Shown piece after piece: positions 13,401-28,100 of a stretch of DNA of 64,000 nt. Each line of letters starts with the position of its first letter. The stretch's first letter is position 1. The position numbers and the translations under genes were made by a program. Under the pieces are notes generated by a model. It saw nothing but the letters and a program-made list of their open reading frames with translations. It did no database searches and was not told the origin of the DNA. The stretch comes from Charina bottae (Eukaryota > Chordata > Lepidosauria > Squamata > Charinaidae): positions 46,889,916 through 46,953,915 of the forward strand of contig JALMGJ010000003.1 in the NCBI GenBank assembly GCA_023362775.1. The letters are read 5' to 3'.

Positions 13401-16056
13401 TCTACTAGATTGTAAGCCTTACCATATTGTGATAGTTTACCAACCACATTATGCTAAGCCAAAATCAAACAAATAGCTTATTGGGATGTGTTAATGTGTA
13501 TTTTTTTCAGTAGACAATATCGTAAGATTCAATTGATATGTCAGGATGGAAAAATAGTGAATTAATTAACTGATATGAAATAGCAATTGGCAGGGTGTCT
13601 TCACCTTTATTTCTTTCCAATCATATCAGAAAATATCACCTACATGAAAAAAATATGAGATATGTCACCAATTTTCTTTAAAACTGAATTAAAGTTTCAC
13701 TTGGCCAAATCTTTGTTAAGTGAATCAAGGCAACCATTTTAGGATTAGTGAGGCATGTCCTAATGCAAATTAGAATTTTACACCACTCATCTCTTGAGTC
13801 TTATACATTTAACAATGCATCAGCACATTGAGCAGAATACTGTTTTATTTTTTAATTTTTTTTAAATTGGGTATCACACTCTTATGCCCTACATTTCTTA
13901 ATCTGAACCAAATTCCTGGCCAACTTACTAGCACAGATAGGAAATGCCCAACTCACATATTACCTAATGTGAATAAAAGGAAGACAGGACAAGACAAGGA
14001 AAGTTGGGGTGTAGTTCTAGGAATTCTCAGGAAACTATATAAGCATGTACTTTCCCGAACATTTGCTATAGCCAAGTGAAGAGTTACGCAGGGAAAAAAA
14101 CAAAGCACATTTAATTTAATGGAAAACCCTGGTAAAAGAGCTTAAAGTTAAAAAACAAACCCAACATTTGTATCTACCAGACTATTGAAATCCAACAAGA
14201 AAGGCAGTACCGTAACACTTTTTAAAAAACTGCACTACAATTTATCCGGTATTCCCTGGCAATGCACAGAACTCTCATCTCTCAGAAAACCTTGTTTTTC
14301 AGCATCCCTTATACCAGAGCTTTCCAAACTTTTCATGTTGGTGACACACTTTTTAGACATGCATCATTTCACGACACACTCTTACAGCAGGGCACAAGGC
14401 AGGCACTAGGACCTGCGTGGAATCCTGGCAGGGCTCGGAGGCAACAGCAGCCGGGACACACCCAGACACTGCAGCCGACACACTAACATGTCGCGACACA
14501 GAGTTTGGAAAGCTCTGCCTTATACTCTTGTATAAATAACTAGACACATGAGAAGTAAAATACAATCTGTTTATAGCATTTTTAAATCAAAACCTGATCT
14601 TTGCTAAACCTTATAAAAATATAACACAGCTGCTTTGTCAAAGTTGTAAGGGCAATTGGCTTTTGCTTTTCTGAAATTGGTACTGGTCTTCATTAAAATG
14701 ATGCTAGATAAACTTCAAAAAAAGAAGAAGAAGAAGGGCTGAAATGTAAACAAGAACCCAAAGCCATAAATAGAATCCCTGGGCTCATCACAGCCTCCAG
14801 GTCCCCCACAGCATTCCATCAGCTACAGAAATATAGACGCCTTATGCGGGTAGATGCTGTTTAAAGAATCAGATTCGTTTCAGCTTGTGGGGAACTGCAT
14901 GGCCTTCAGACCTTCTGCCTATTAAAATTCTTCACAGCTTTTCACTTCCTCCCATCATGAGAAAGAGAATATAAATTCCCTGTAAAGATACTACAATTCC
15001 AAGTAGCTGAAAGGTCAAAAGCTTTGGTTTAGGAATGAATATGGACACCTAATTGCCCATCAAATTGGTCAGAAAATTTGGATTTAAACCTGAAATCAGC
15101 TTATATTCAAATGTTCCTTTAGGGGATAAAATTTGGCTGGTGGATAAAAGTATATTTTCTGAAAAGATAATTGTATCAGGATTGCCTTGTCAAACTATAT
15201 TTTTCGTTGCAGTAGATGCTAGAATGCAAAAGATAGGTCCTTTTCTGGCAAAAAGATCTGGTTTTTATACGTTACCCCAGAATAAAAAGGTAAAGGTACC
15301 CCCCGCACATTTGTGCAGTCGTGTCCGACTCTAGGGGCCGGTGCTCATCTCCGTTTGTTAGCCAAAGAGCCAGCATTGTCCGAAGACGCTTCCACGGTCA
15401 TGTGGCCGCATGACACGCACGGAACGCTGTTACCTACCCACCAAAGTGGTACCTATTCATCTACTTGCATTTGCATGCTTTCGAATTGCTAGGTTGGCAA
15501 GAGCTGGAGCTAGTGCGGGAGCTCACTCCGCACGCAGGGCTAGGGATTCGAACCTCCGAACTTGTGATCTTCCGATCGACAAGCCTGGCGTCTTACCCGC
15601 TGAGCCACCACGCCCCCCTACCCCAGAATGCTGTAACACAAATCTGGTGCAATGTTAAGCATCAATTGTTCTCTCCTAAGTTACGGGGGGGGGGGGGGGG
15701 GACAAGTTGTAATTGAAACTTAAAGGAAATAAAACAGCAATATGGACCGAAGCATCCCTAAATCAGTGGGAAATAGTTATCCCAAGCAGAAACCTTTACC
15801 ATCTTTATATAAGGCATACCTGAAATATGAAATAGACACACACATGCTGTAGCCAAAAATCTGGAGGAGTCTAGTATCCCCCTTTCAGACTAATTCACTT
15901 TATCAAAGGCATACACTTTTGTGATGCATCTTATTCAGTGAGGTGCAGCTCATGAAAGCTTAGGACTTTTGATAAAACGTGTTAGTCTGAAAAGGGGCTA
16001 TCGGACTCCTCCTGATTTTTGGCTAACATAGAGTAACAGGGCTCTCCTCCTATAAC

Positions 16057-16107
<51 letters not shown>

Positions 16108-19100
16108 GTGTGTGTGTGTGTGTGTTTTCCTCATGAACCATTGATGGCATAGATTCCCACCAATATAGCCTGTTTCTGAACTTGGATGGCATGTATACCA
16201 CACACAATTTTACTCTGTTGTGCATTCTGAGCCACTCCTCCTTCCCACTCCCCCCCCCCCACCTCTGCAAAAATCTGGCATATTATATCAAATTGGAGCC
16301 CAGGCAGAGAGTGAAAGCACAATAACCAAAGACTCTAGGAAGTAAAGACTATTTTATATATTCTTTAATTCTATGTTCTCTGTACTGTTGTAGTGCCATT
16401 TTGTTTTTTCGTTTTTTTTTTTATTATTAAGTTTTATTAGGTTTTTAGGTATACAAAGCTCTCGTTTTTTCGTTTTTTAATTAGGTGGGTTCTACATTGT
16501 ATTTTTTTTTTCTATATAAGCCACCAAATTGTTTAATTACAGTGGCATAGAAATATGTTAGATAAATGATTAAATTCCCTGCAGTGGGAGCAACACTTTC
16601 CTACGGCCATTTTTACATGGCATCATGTTCATTCCCCAAACCCTCCAAAGCATTTTGAAGCCAGCCATGTGATTATCTCCATTATCTCCATTCCCACCAA
16701 TTTCAGAAGACTCAAGGACGGCATGGGATACTTTGAGCCAAACAGCGTTCCCTCCAGCCAACTAAAAAGATAATGCAAAAACCATCATCAATCAGTATCC
16801 CACCCCCTGAGCTATAGCTGCCCCTAAGTAAGAAAAGTTCCCTAACAGAAAGGATAAAAATTAAATTGCTAGCCTCCATTGAAAATTGTGCATTTGTCTG
16901 ACTTCTTGACAAGAAATTTGAGTTGCTGTTACATGGAACAAGCTGCTTGCTCACTAAATGTCATTCTTCCTGCATATAAATTTTGACTGAAATCTGTGAC
17001 AATGCTAGGAATTCAAACCATACAGTTTTTTCATACTATGAAATTGAGTAGAAACTAATCAGACGATTAAGACTTGGCCCCCTATACAATTGCCTAGGCA
17101 AGCTACTAGAGTTCAGGTGATGAGAGGAGTGGTGAGACCATTCCCATGGGACCTACCTCCAAACCCCATGAATCTCCAGCACTGCTACTATTACCAGAAG
17201 GAGATGCCCCAGGAGTATTGCGAGAAGGAGATGCCCCAGGAAGGTACCATAGGAACACAGTGGTACAATAGTCATGGTAATTGGCATAAATGCCATGTGT
17301 TGAAAGCTCTTAGGATTCATCCAATTTCAACCATATCTAACAAATCAGCCTTTCTCAACTTGTATCAGCCTTGTGAGGTAGCCCAGACAAGACGCATGTC
17401 CAGATGAACTAATTCTACTTTATGGTAAGGTTACATTAACAGAATCTTGCAAATCTGAAAGTACATTTCTCCCTCATCACCTTTACAGCCCAAGAAACTA
17501 GGAAGGGTCCCTTCTGAGATGTTTGCCACACCCACATTACTTTTGTGGGCTAAGCTGCTGCTTATCCAACCGTCCCCCTGGCTGTGGCTCTTCCCTGTCT
17601 CCCAAGGTCATTCCCACATACCACTACATCTTGCCACCCCCCAGATGTGATTATTCCCACATAACATTTTTATATTATCATGAAGACTCTCCACCCACCC
17701 AACTACTAAATGAGGCACATCATGACCATCTAAACAAGCGTTAGCCATACACAAGCCTGAGAATTTAAACTGGAGGCACAGGTCCTTAAAGATATTGGGT
17801 ATGTATTCTGTATATTGAAGCTTAAAAGATGCAGAAGTAGCAACAGCAGCTGTGAATACATGATAATATCTTGCCCAGATGTGGAGGTCTGCTGATACCC
17901 ATATTTTACTCCATAGCTCAAGATTGCATATTGTTGCCTTAGCAACTGACACATGAAAGGGCCATAAAAGACTGTCTTCTAAAGCCTATACTTGCATGTA
18001 TTTACAACAATGTGCAGAAGGGGGGGGAAATCTTCCCTCAGTCATCTGCTACTATTAGAGTACCTGAAAAATTCTGGTGAAAGTATATAGGAGTGCACTG
18101 CTGAAGGCTTCTCTCCAATATGCTTGCAGATAGATCACATTTTCACAATACACCATTTAGGGCAGGAGCAACACTCCCTGTGAAATACTCTGGTTCAAGG
18201 ACTTCATTTTGGCATGGAAATGCAGGAGATTGGACCCAGGCCCTTTTGCATGCAAAGCCCAGATACAGACTTCTTTCATGCCCAGACAAAAGCCCCCTCC
18301 CTCTAACCTGAAACGTGCTTAAACATTCCAGATTCCACTTCACTAGCAATCACGTCACATGTATGCAAAGTTCCACACCTTCCACAAGAGCCAACAGTAG
18401 TTAAATATGGTAGTCTTTTAACTTATCCAAAAGAAGATCAGGGTGGCACACAGGAACTGGCCCAATTAGCCAATCTAGCCTCCAGATCTTTTGGACTACA
18501 ACTCCCATTCCTCTCAGCTATCATACTCAAAGATCAGAGACTACAGGAGTATGTAGTCTGAAAGATTTGGAGGGCTAAAAATGTATGCTATATTTTCTGA
18601 AGATATCATATGCCAGCCCTCTAGTACAGGGCTTTCCAAACTTTTGCTGTTGGCGACACACCAACAGCCGCCGTGCTTTTGGGATTTTGCGCGCCATGGC
18701 GGCGGCGTCCTGGGTTGTTGCGCGACACACTTGGGCCCCCCAGGCGACACAGTACTGTGTCGCGACACAGAGTTTGGAAAGCCTTGCTCTAGTACATAGC
18801 TTTCCAAACTGTGTGTCGCGCCACTTGAGTGTGTCATGACACAACCCAGAAGTGGACGTGCGCGGGGGCTTCGCTGTGCACGGCGGCGGTGGCCGCGATG
18901 CGCCATCAGCGCTTCCGCGTTTTAGCGGAAAACACGAGGCCACTGCCGCTGCCGCCGCGTACCCCCCACCGCCGCCATGCGTGCCCCCGCCGCCATGCGC
19001 GCCCCTGCACCGCTGTTGGTGTGTCGCCAACGGCGGCAGTTTGGAAAGCACTGCTCTAGTACCTAGTCCAAGGTATGTTGTAAATTCTATAGGGACATTA

Positions 19101-22100
19101 GGTCAATCCACATTTGTCCCTAATAGATAAATTAATTATCCCTAATTAGATAAATTCCCTGAGAGTCCAGATAATTTTTATGTAAACTATCTTCTTCAGG
19201 ATCTAAAGCCATACATTACATGTGCAGTAGCTAAATTTTGTGTTGCTGCAATGAAAGTAAGACAAAACCGGTTAAAGAAGTAATCACCTTTGTTTTAAAT
19301 ATTATTTTTGAATTGATATATCTTAATTAATACATTGTTAGGGGATATATATTTTTTATTTTATACCTATTAATGTTTTAGATTTACATCACCTGGGTAA
19401 CAAATGTATCAATATAGTAATAAATGTGTGAATGCTATATTATTATATGATTTATTTTACTAGTTGATAGCATATTTTACTAGTTGATAGCATAAATAAG
19501 ATAAAAATAAATAAATATTATTGTATCTATTTGCTTCACTCTGTTTTTGTTCTTTTAAATGTTGCTGGTCATTGACCAAATAAATATTGATTGATTGATT
19601 GATTGATTGATTGAAGATACTCCAGAGGTGTTAGGGCTACAGCTCCCAGAAATCCTGGCCAATCAAGTCAGAATCTGGAGGGGAGCAGTTTAGGAAAGAC
19701 AGTTATATAACATAAAGTACAGCTCTGGATTTTACTTTTAGTTCACATAAAGTTTGGATTCCAGTGTGGTGCTTATGGTACTCATATGTCACAGCTACTT
19801 CTCTTGGCACTTACCAGGCTCATGCCTTCATTAAGAAGCTCTTAATTAAAAATAAATAAATGGGTAGCTTTTAAAAAAAAATTCGTTCAGTTGTGTCCGA
19901 TGCTTGGACATTGCCTGGACAAGTCCCTGCAGTTTTCTTGGCAAGGTTTTTCAGAAGTGGTTTACCACTGTCTGCTTCCTAGGGCTCAGAGAAAGTGACT
20001 GGCCCAAGGTCTCCCAGCTGGCTTTGTGCCTAGGCGGGACTAGAACTCATGGTCTCCCAGTTTCTAGCCTGATGCCTTAACCACTACACCAAACGGGCTC
20101 TCTAAATGGGTAGCTAGTATAATACAAAACAAAGCAGAGTCACAAGCATGATCTTTATTTCCAAGAATGTTACAGAATCTGCATATACTCTAGAGCAGGG
20201 GTCCCCAACCTTTTTGGCACCAGGGACTGGTTTCATGGAAGACAATTTTTCCACGGACTGGGGGTGGGGGATGGTTTCGGGATGATCCAAGTGCATTACG
20301 CTACAGGCAGCAGCTGGAGTTCAGGCGGCTGGAGTTCGGGCAATGGAGGTGCGCACGGCCAGGCTTCGATTTTCATGCCGTTTGCAAGCGGTAGCCAATC
20401 GGGCCTCACACTGCTCGGCCCGCCTCTCTAGCCTCCTTTGCCACATGCTGATAGGCGTAGGTGCTTCTGCTTCCTGGTCTCCTCCTATCAGCTGCTCCGG
20501 TTCAGGCTCGGCTTTCGTGCCTTCCCCGCCTCTTCCTGTTATCGGCTCCTCTTCTTCCGAGTCGGAGACCAGCATGGCAGCGAGGGAAGACTCATTCCGG
20601 GCAGTGCGGCCCAGTTCCTAACAGACCACAGACGGGTACTGGTCCACTGCCCGGGGGTTGGGGACCCCTGTTCTAGAGGCATTTTTAGAGAATAAAAATA
20701 GAAAGCTTTCTTTGGAAGTACGCCCACATGGCCAGGGGAAAAATGCCAGAGATAAGCTGAGGTGGTACAGAACATTATTTAAGATCAGCAAGAGAGAGAG
20801 AGGGCAAGAAGACCAACATCACCAGTTTGCCTTCTGGTCAATGGGTAATTTGGGAGAGACTATTTTGTAGTTTTGTATGGCTGTGAGAGTTGGACCATAA
20901 GGAAGGCTGAGCGCCGAAGAATTGATGCTTTCGAGCTGTGGTGCTGGAGAAGACTCTTAAGAGTCCCTTGGACTGCAAGGAAGTCAAATCAGTCAATCCT
21001 AAAGGAAATCACCCCTGACTGCTCATTGGAAGGACAGATGCTGAAGCTGAAGCTCAAATACTTTGGCCACCTAATGCGAAGAGAGGACTCACTGGAAAAG
21101 ACCCTGATGCTGGGAAAGACTGAAGGCAAAAGGAGAAGGGGACGGCAGAGGATGAGATGGTTAGATAGCATCACCGATGTAACAAATATGAATTTGAGTA
21201 AATTCCGGGTGACAGTGGAGGACAGGAAGGCCTGGCGTGCTATGGTCCATGAGGTCACGAAGAGTCGGACACGACTAAAGGACTGAACAACAACAATTTT
21301 GTAGTTCATAAATTCAACATTACCAATCTATCTGCTGCCTCCCAAAGGTTAAGAAACACTGATCTAATTGATCTTTACATAAATGGCTAGCTGGGCTAAT
21401 TTATTTGGAGATCAACATATGATCATAACCACCAAGTACAATTTTTACCTTGAGGAATGCACGGTATGACTGATGGTAACCACATAGCCCGCTCCTCCAA
21501 CATCTAAATATGGCCCAGTGAAGGTAATTAATCCTGGATTGGCCACTGCATGGAGGTACCTATCAGAAACAAAATAATCACCTTTAATATAATAGAATAA
21601 TTTCACATAACAAAAAATCTTGTAATATATGAGCTAGACCACTGGAATACAGAAAATTTTATGAATCCATGCACGTGCAGGCAATGTTTAAAATCAGTTG
21701 AAGTCACCTAATCCCTCTGGAACCCCATGTTCCATTTCAAATCTCTATCCTGTATTTCATGTTTTTTTTAAAGCCAGATATTTTTAGGATTGGAATGTGT
21801 CAATAATATAATGATGAATCCATAATTCCTGAAAGGTGACAGAGAAGCTTCAGAAGCAAAATTGGTGAGGATCATTTCAGAGAACTGTCCTAATGAACAG
21901 TAGCACTGAAAATATGAATGGCATTTTTCCTGTTTCAAGAATCTTTTCTGGAAATATTTAGAGCTTTGATATTTCTTGCTATTGTTGGGACAACCCTTCC
22001 ACTACCCCCCACTTCTGAACTTTTCTAATTTAAACAGGGTGGCTATAGCTACCTTGTTATAATTGGGTATGTAGAAATACCTGAACTCTAAAGAGAAGAG

Positions 22101-25100
22101 TGGTAAAGAAATAGTTATATCAATTCTCCTATACTCTGCTGTTGCAAAGGATAAAAACAAGGAAGAAGTGGATTGGCAGAAGTGACTGACAGCATGAGAA
22201 GCAGGGGCAGGCATCCTGCATTAGGTTAAATTCATTGGCTTCTGCTTTGATTAGCAGAATGGCTTAGTTCTCACAGAGCATGTGGAATGGAACACATTTA
22301 GGAGTTTCCTCATGGTTATTATCTCATTTACAGTGTATACAAAACATTGTCTTAAGCCAAGCTTGTGCATAATTAATAGATGACTTAAAGTGGGATTACA
22401 GCATAGGAAATCTGCACTACGGGAAAAGTGCTCCTCAAATGGTGTGAGAAGCAACAATGCCACAAGGATCTGAAATTCATAAAGAGAACCACATAAGATA
22501 AGTGCCAATGCATTTTTTTTAAACAACAGATTTTAGTATCCGTATGTATTTTTCTTTATTTGCTGCTGCACCAAAGGGCGAAGAAACAGAATTTGCCTTT
22601 TAAAAAGCAAGCAGCTAATCAAAATTTAAAACATTAACACATACTATACCATTTCACTTGAAGATATTTCATCCATCAGGGATTTATTTCTATAAATCCA
22701 TCACGGAATATTCACTCTCATTCAGCATTATCAGCCTCAATGGTTTTCTTAAACCTTTCATAATGGGATCCTAAAACTCACCATTGTCTCCTAGTGGGAT
22801 CAAATGCTTTGTCCATGAGGGAACCAGGATAAATTCTGAGCACCCCATTGGGCGTTGCTATGTAACGGCGGACAATGTAACTGTTCAAGCTACTCATTTC
22901 CATTTGTGTCATCCATTCATCTGTGACGTGACTGGTAGCCATTACTTCATTTCTGACAGAGAACTGCAAAACAAAGACAGACCTAGCAGGGTTCCTTTAA
23001 AACTTGACTGAAAAGATAATAAGCCGCTTGCAGAGTTTCTTACAGATTCATCAGAGATAATCCAAACCCAATTACTACTTTAAAATCTTCTCACACCAGA
23101 TGGATCTAGCAAATTTTAATTTTTTTAAAGTAAATCCTAACACTAATGAAATACTGTTGCCAGTATTCACAATATTTAATGTTTTACTTTGAGTGAATCT
23201 AAATCCTTATTGTACTTTTAATTTTCTATACCTTTAGAAATGAAGAGCGTTTGGTTTTTTTCAGTGTTTGTAACACTGACCTGATCTTCATATTGCTCAC
23301 GCTATGATCTGACAAAGCTATTTTTTCTGCTAGTAAAAACTGCTGTTTGTTTTACTTAGATAAACAATTAGGGAGCATGATCCTAAATCATTACTTTGGA
23401 AATCCATTTTGGAATATAGCTGGCTTAGATTCTTTTTAAAAATGCCTTAGTCAATATTGTTCTTTCTAGTTCAAGCAAAAAATAGTCCAACTTTAAACGT
23501 ACTAAATTTTTCATGTTGCCAAGAATGAAGTACTCCTGACCTCAAAAATTAACTAAAAAAATCGAACAAAGAACAAAAAAAGAGGTACAACCCAAAAGAA
23601 CTATAATAAAATCAGCTATCTGATCAAACAAGAATCTAAAAACCTAGCCAAATATTCATCAGGTCCTCAAAACCCAGTTGCTCCTTTCAAATCTCACACC
23701 AAAGAGTCTCAACAAATAGCCCAAAATGTCTGAGGAGGGAAGCATCATAAAAATACGGAAGGCAAATGGGCAGAAAAACATACTTTCAGCCCAGGGTTGG
23801 CAATGAGACGGGTGTTGTCACTGAGGTAGGCTGTATAGTGTTCCACCATCCTCTTGGTCTCGGGCTGACTTAGGTGTTCATATGGAGACGAAAAACCACC
23901 TGCAGATAACATCACTGTAGGGCTTTCTGGAAAGACAGCACAGATAAATGGTTTAAATCACGAAACGTCCCCTAGAACCCAGTCATAGCATTGTAAACCG
24001 CCCAGAGTTCCCTTGCGGGGAGATGGAGCAGTATATAAATTGAAACATAAATAAATAAATAAATAAATAAATAGCAAGCCCCCGTTACCTAGTTGGAGGC
24101 AGAATTGCGATATATGAGCATGAGTAATTTAAGAAAAAAAATCTCAAATGGAATACTGTTGTGCTTGTCACCACCAGGGTGTACTGTTGTAGCAATACTG
24201 TACTACTTAACAACATTCTCTTAATTCCCTACCATTTCTAACTAACAAGGAGAAGACTGAAACATAAGAAACACCTATCATGCTTCAGGATGTTATAGGG
24301 AAATGGAGTAGCTGGTGGGGGGGGATGGCAGACAGCTACCTAGGCTGTAATAATGTGAAGTCCCTTCAATTCAGTCTCAACTCCTGTTGACTTAATGAGC
24401 ATGTCCATTCCATTTTCTTGGTAACAGTGTGAAACTGGTTTGCCTTTGACTTCTTCTGGAATATTAGTTTCAATTTCCTTGGCTAGCCTCAAGTCCTGGA
24501 ATTCCCAGGGGGTATCCCACCCGAATACTAACTACATCACGCTTAGCACACAAGCCCAGAAAGGGTCATCCAGATGCTACCACTCGCTGAGGTGGTATTA
24601 ATGTATAGATAAGAAGATTAGCTTATTTTAGGCTCCTTCCACAATCAGTCCACCTTATAGTAGTAGTAAATATTTACAAAGTATCCATTCATGGAAAAAC
24701 AGCTGTCAAAAGCCAACTGGATCGTCAGGAATAAGCCTGGATCTATACTGTAGAATGTTAGTTCTGGTGTACTGAGAATGCCAGCAAATTCTCACCAGTC
24801 TCTGATTGCCAACTGATGTAGAGGAAAGTCAGTGCTGATCAGCTAAGAACAATAGAGATGGTAGTCTGGCAGGCACTGTAATTTTTCAGTGTGTGCATCA
24901 ACATTCCCCAATCTAGTGATATCCAGATGCCCTGGAATTCCACTCCCATAATTCTCATTCCAGCATCTGGAAGCCACCAAGTAGAAAAGTACTGGTGTAC
25001 ACGCTATTTAACATAACATGTTGAATGGAAAAAATAAGCTGGCAATCTTTTTTCCTCATCTTCATACTGTTTATTAATCTTCCTTTAAATGGATAGCAAT

Positions 25101-28100
25101 AATCATTACAACAAACCATTTTTGTGAATAGTTTTCAAACAAGCATTTAACTATGCATGTTTAAGGGACAACAGGAAAGAGGCTGAGAAAGTCTTTACAC
25201 AAGGAATTAATTAAAATGTAAGAAAAAAATGTAAAACTATATGGTGAAAAAAAATTGTTTCAAAAACAATTTATTATTTCTACAAGTTTAAATTTCCTTT
25301 TTCAGCATGACCTGGAGCAAACTTCTAAAATGAATGTGCCTGATTTTACCATATAAATCTATTCTGATTTCTTAAAAAAAAAAAAAAAAAAGACAATGCT
25401 CCACTGAATTCAAAAGTTTTAAACACTTTTTAATGTCTCTGAACTTGCCAATTAAAAATATTTCAAAGTCTATTCTCTCCAGAGTTCTGGCTTCTTTTTA
25501 GAAGGATTGACAGTATTAAATATTTATAGCTAGGAATACAATCTGCATAATTCCAAAATTACTAGGATACGCCATGACTGGCATGGACTTCAATGTTTTC
25601 ATGTTATTGCTAATGATTTATCTGACAGCCAGGAGAATCAAGCTCAGCTTTGAAATAGTATAACAATACTACTCATACTTAACACATTCTGTTTTCTGGA
25701 AGGTAAGTTATGCAGCTGTCTGTTTCCAAGGTATATTTATTTTACAACTTTTTAAAAACAAAGAAATAGACAATCCCAAGACACTTCATTTCACTTGTAC
25801 ATTCAACCAATTTGCAGCATGGTCCATTTGACCAACAGCTGCTGGAATTCACTAAAATAGGGTGACTGAAAGGAAGACAAGCCTTATACTGAATGAGACC
25901 CATCGGCCTTCTGGCTTAGTGTTGTTGATACTGACTGCCAGCAGTTCCCCAATGTTTCAAGCTAGTTTGTCTAACCCTCTCTGAAGATGCCAAGGACTGA
26001 ACCTAAGGTCTTCTGCATACAAAAGAATGATATGATTCTCCCTGTCACTTTATTATCCATTAAGAACATTTAATTATATGCCAGACTAAGGCAATCCTAC
26101 TGAAAACAGAGGCACGAAGTCTCTTAGTCAAATAGTGGGATTAGAAGAAAAAGATGTATCAAGATAAAATGTGCAGGACTAAAGTCTTATCTGTTTATTT
26201 TCATTTCTTGCTGATGGGGGAAAAATCACTTTTCTATATGCTTTCATCTTGACATCTCCCAAAACCTAATTCTCTGGGTTCTGAGCTCTATCATCTTTAG
26301 GCTAGCTGGGAAGCTCAGCAATGCAATTTCTGTGTTTGACTAAAATTGTGGAACCTCTCCCAACCAGACCGAATTAAAACTTTGACAATCTCTCTTTATA
26401 TACACTCCATAAATTTTCACTGGGCTCCCATGATTGGTAACAATTCTGTCCTGATGCATAAACTAATAATTCCAACATGTGGACCCCAGATGTTGTTGAA
26501 ATACAACTCCCATCAATCCAAACCAGTCGATGTCAGAAATGATGGGTGCTATGGTCTACCAATATCTGGGGACAGAAGTTCAAGAAGTAGTATTAGCTCA
26601 ACTGAGCTGGCAATTTCTCCAAAACTACGTAACACAAGCTCATAGGATTGATGTCTGTAGCTTGAATCATGTCAACTGGATTTCTATTTTCTCAGTGGAA
26701 ACGTTTCGCTCCTTATCCAAGGAGCTTCTTCAGTCTGAGCAAAGTTGGTAAGGGAATCCTAAATATGTTTATTTATCTATTTAAATTTAATATTTAGGAT
26801 TCCCTTACCAACTTTGCTCAGACTGAAGAAGCTCCTTGGATAAGGAGCGAAACGTTTCCACTGAGAAAATAGAAATCCAGTTGACATGATTCAAGCTACA
26901 GACAATTCCACCTGGATGACTGAGAACCTTCATAGAGACATAGGATTGATGGTTTCCTTGTCCCCAGTATTAACAAAGAGATGGATACTTCCTTTAGTAT
27001 GTTTTAATATTTAGTCTACAGGATTAGTGTCTAAGACTGGGACAAAAATCCTGGAATTAGTGTCCTAGATTTGATTAAAAGGCAAGGAGATGCTTATTAT
27101 ATATTGCACAAGTACCAAAGAGCCATAAGGAACAATTGGTCTCCACTGTTAAAAGAGAGGCCAAAGTGATAGTCTTTGGGCTAAGATCAAGGGTAGTATT
27201 GAGTGTGTTTAACACAAGCTCAGTTCAGAAAAGTTTGGGATTATGATGATGATGTATTTCATTTCTTTAAGGCCTTTTTTGAAAATTATAATATAGTTCA
27301 TACTTTCAAAAGCTACCTGGAAGGTAATCTAAAAGACAGTCTGGTCCTGGAATAATTGTTATCCTAAAATGATTGAAATCATACCTGAAGGATTTCAAAA
27401 CTGCATAAACAGTCATTCTGGTAACTTATCAGAGCTATTTGAACTTACATAATAATGGATAGGACAGAATTTAGGAAAAAAATGCTTTACCTAAGGTTGC
27501 CAGTTGTTTGAAATGCAGACAAGCATTGGGCTGGCCTAAGAGATCCAGACGATGATAAAGGAGTTTACTACTGGGTACGGTGTTGAGATTTTTAAGTTGT
27601 CTAACAGGTATTTCTGGTTGTATTACAACTATACACAAAATGAAGGATGTATCCTGAACCTAAAATATAAAAATGCATGATTTAATAAGGAAAGCATTGT
27701 ATTTCAAATTAGGAAGCAAATCTGAAAGGTTTATAAACATTTTAATGCAAGTAAACTTTTCTGATTCACATTTTAAAAGACTGGCACTTTCTTTCTTTCT
27801 CTTAGGCTCTTTAAGATTTGTGATTTTCCAATTTATTTATAAGAGTGTGGGTTATACAATATTCTGGATCAATTCTCCAAATTAATTAATTAACGATTTA
27901 GTTAATAAACTATCAAATCGTGACCAATACAGACTTGACATTTTTTATCTGAGAATCAATTGAAATGTTCAAAATTAACATGATCAATCCTCGCAGCAAT
28001 CTTTCTTCACTGGAATTCATCACATTAATTTCTGAAGATTGGATGACACAGCAGTCATAAACAGGCATACCTATAAGCAGTGTTTATTTTTTAAAATTTA

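Larger units (their letters stand above)
26654..26938 (+). mobile_element. Penelope-like retroelement fragment with head-to-head 115-bp inverted repeat
   Basis: The insertion is bounded by a perfect 13-bp duplication CATAGGATTGATG (26641-26653 and 26939-26951). It contains two arms (26652-26766, 26790-26904) that are perfect inverted complements over 115 bp around a 23-bp AT spacer. The right arm continues into a 34-bp tail (26905-26938, 'attccacctggatgactgag') that the left arm lacks. Each arm has a hammerhead-like core. Penelope-like elements are known to carry hammerhead motifs and to insert with variable duplications and inverted partial copies, which fits. Confidence 0.7.

Noticed and set aside
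13097..13447. 116-codon minus-strand ORF
   Set aside because: Unrecognised, no repeat or domain signature. An ORF of this length is expected by chance in 64 kb.
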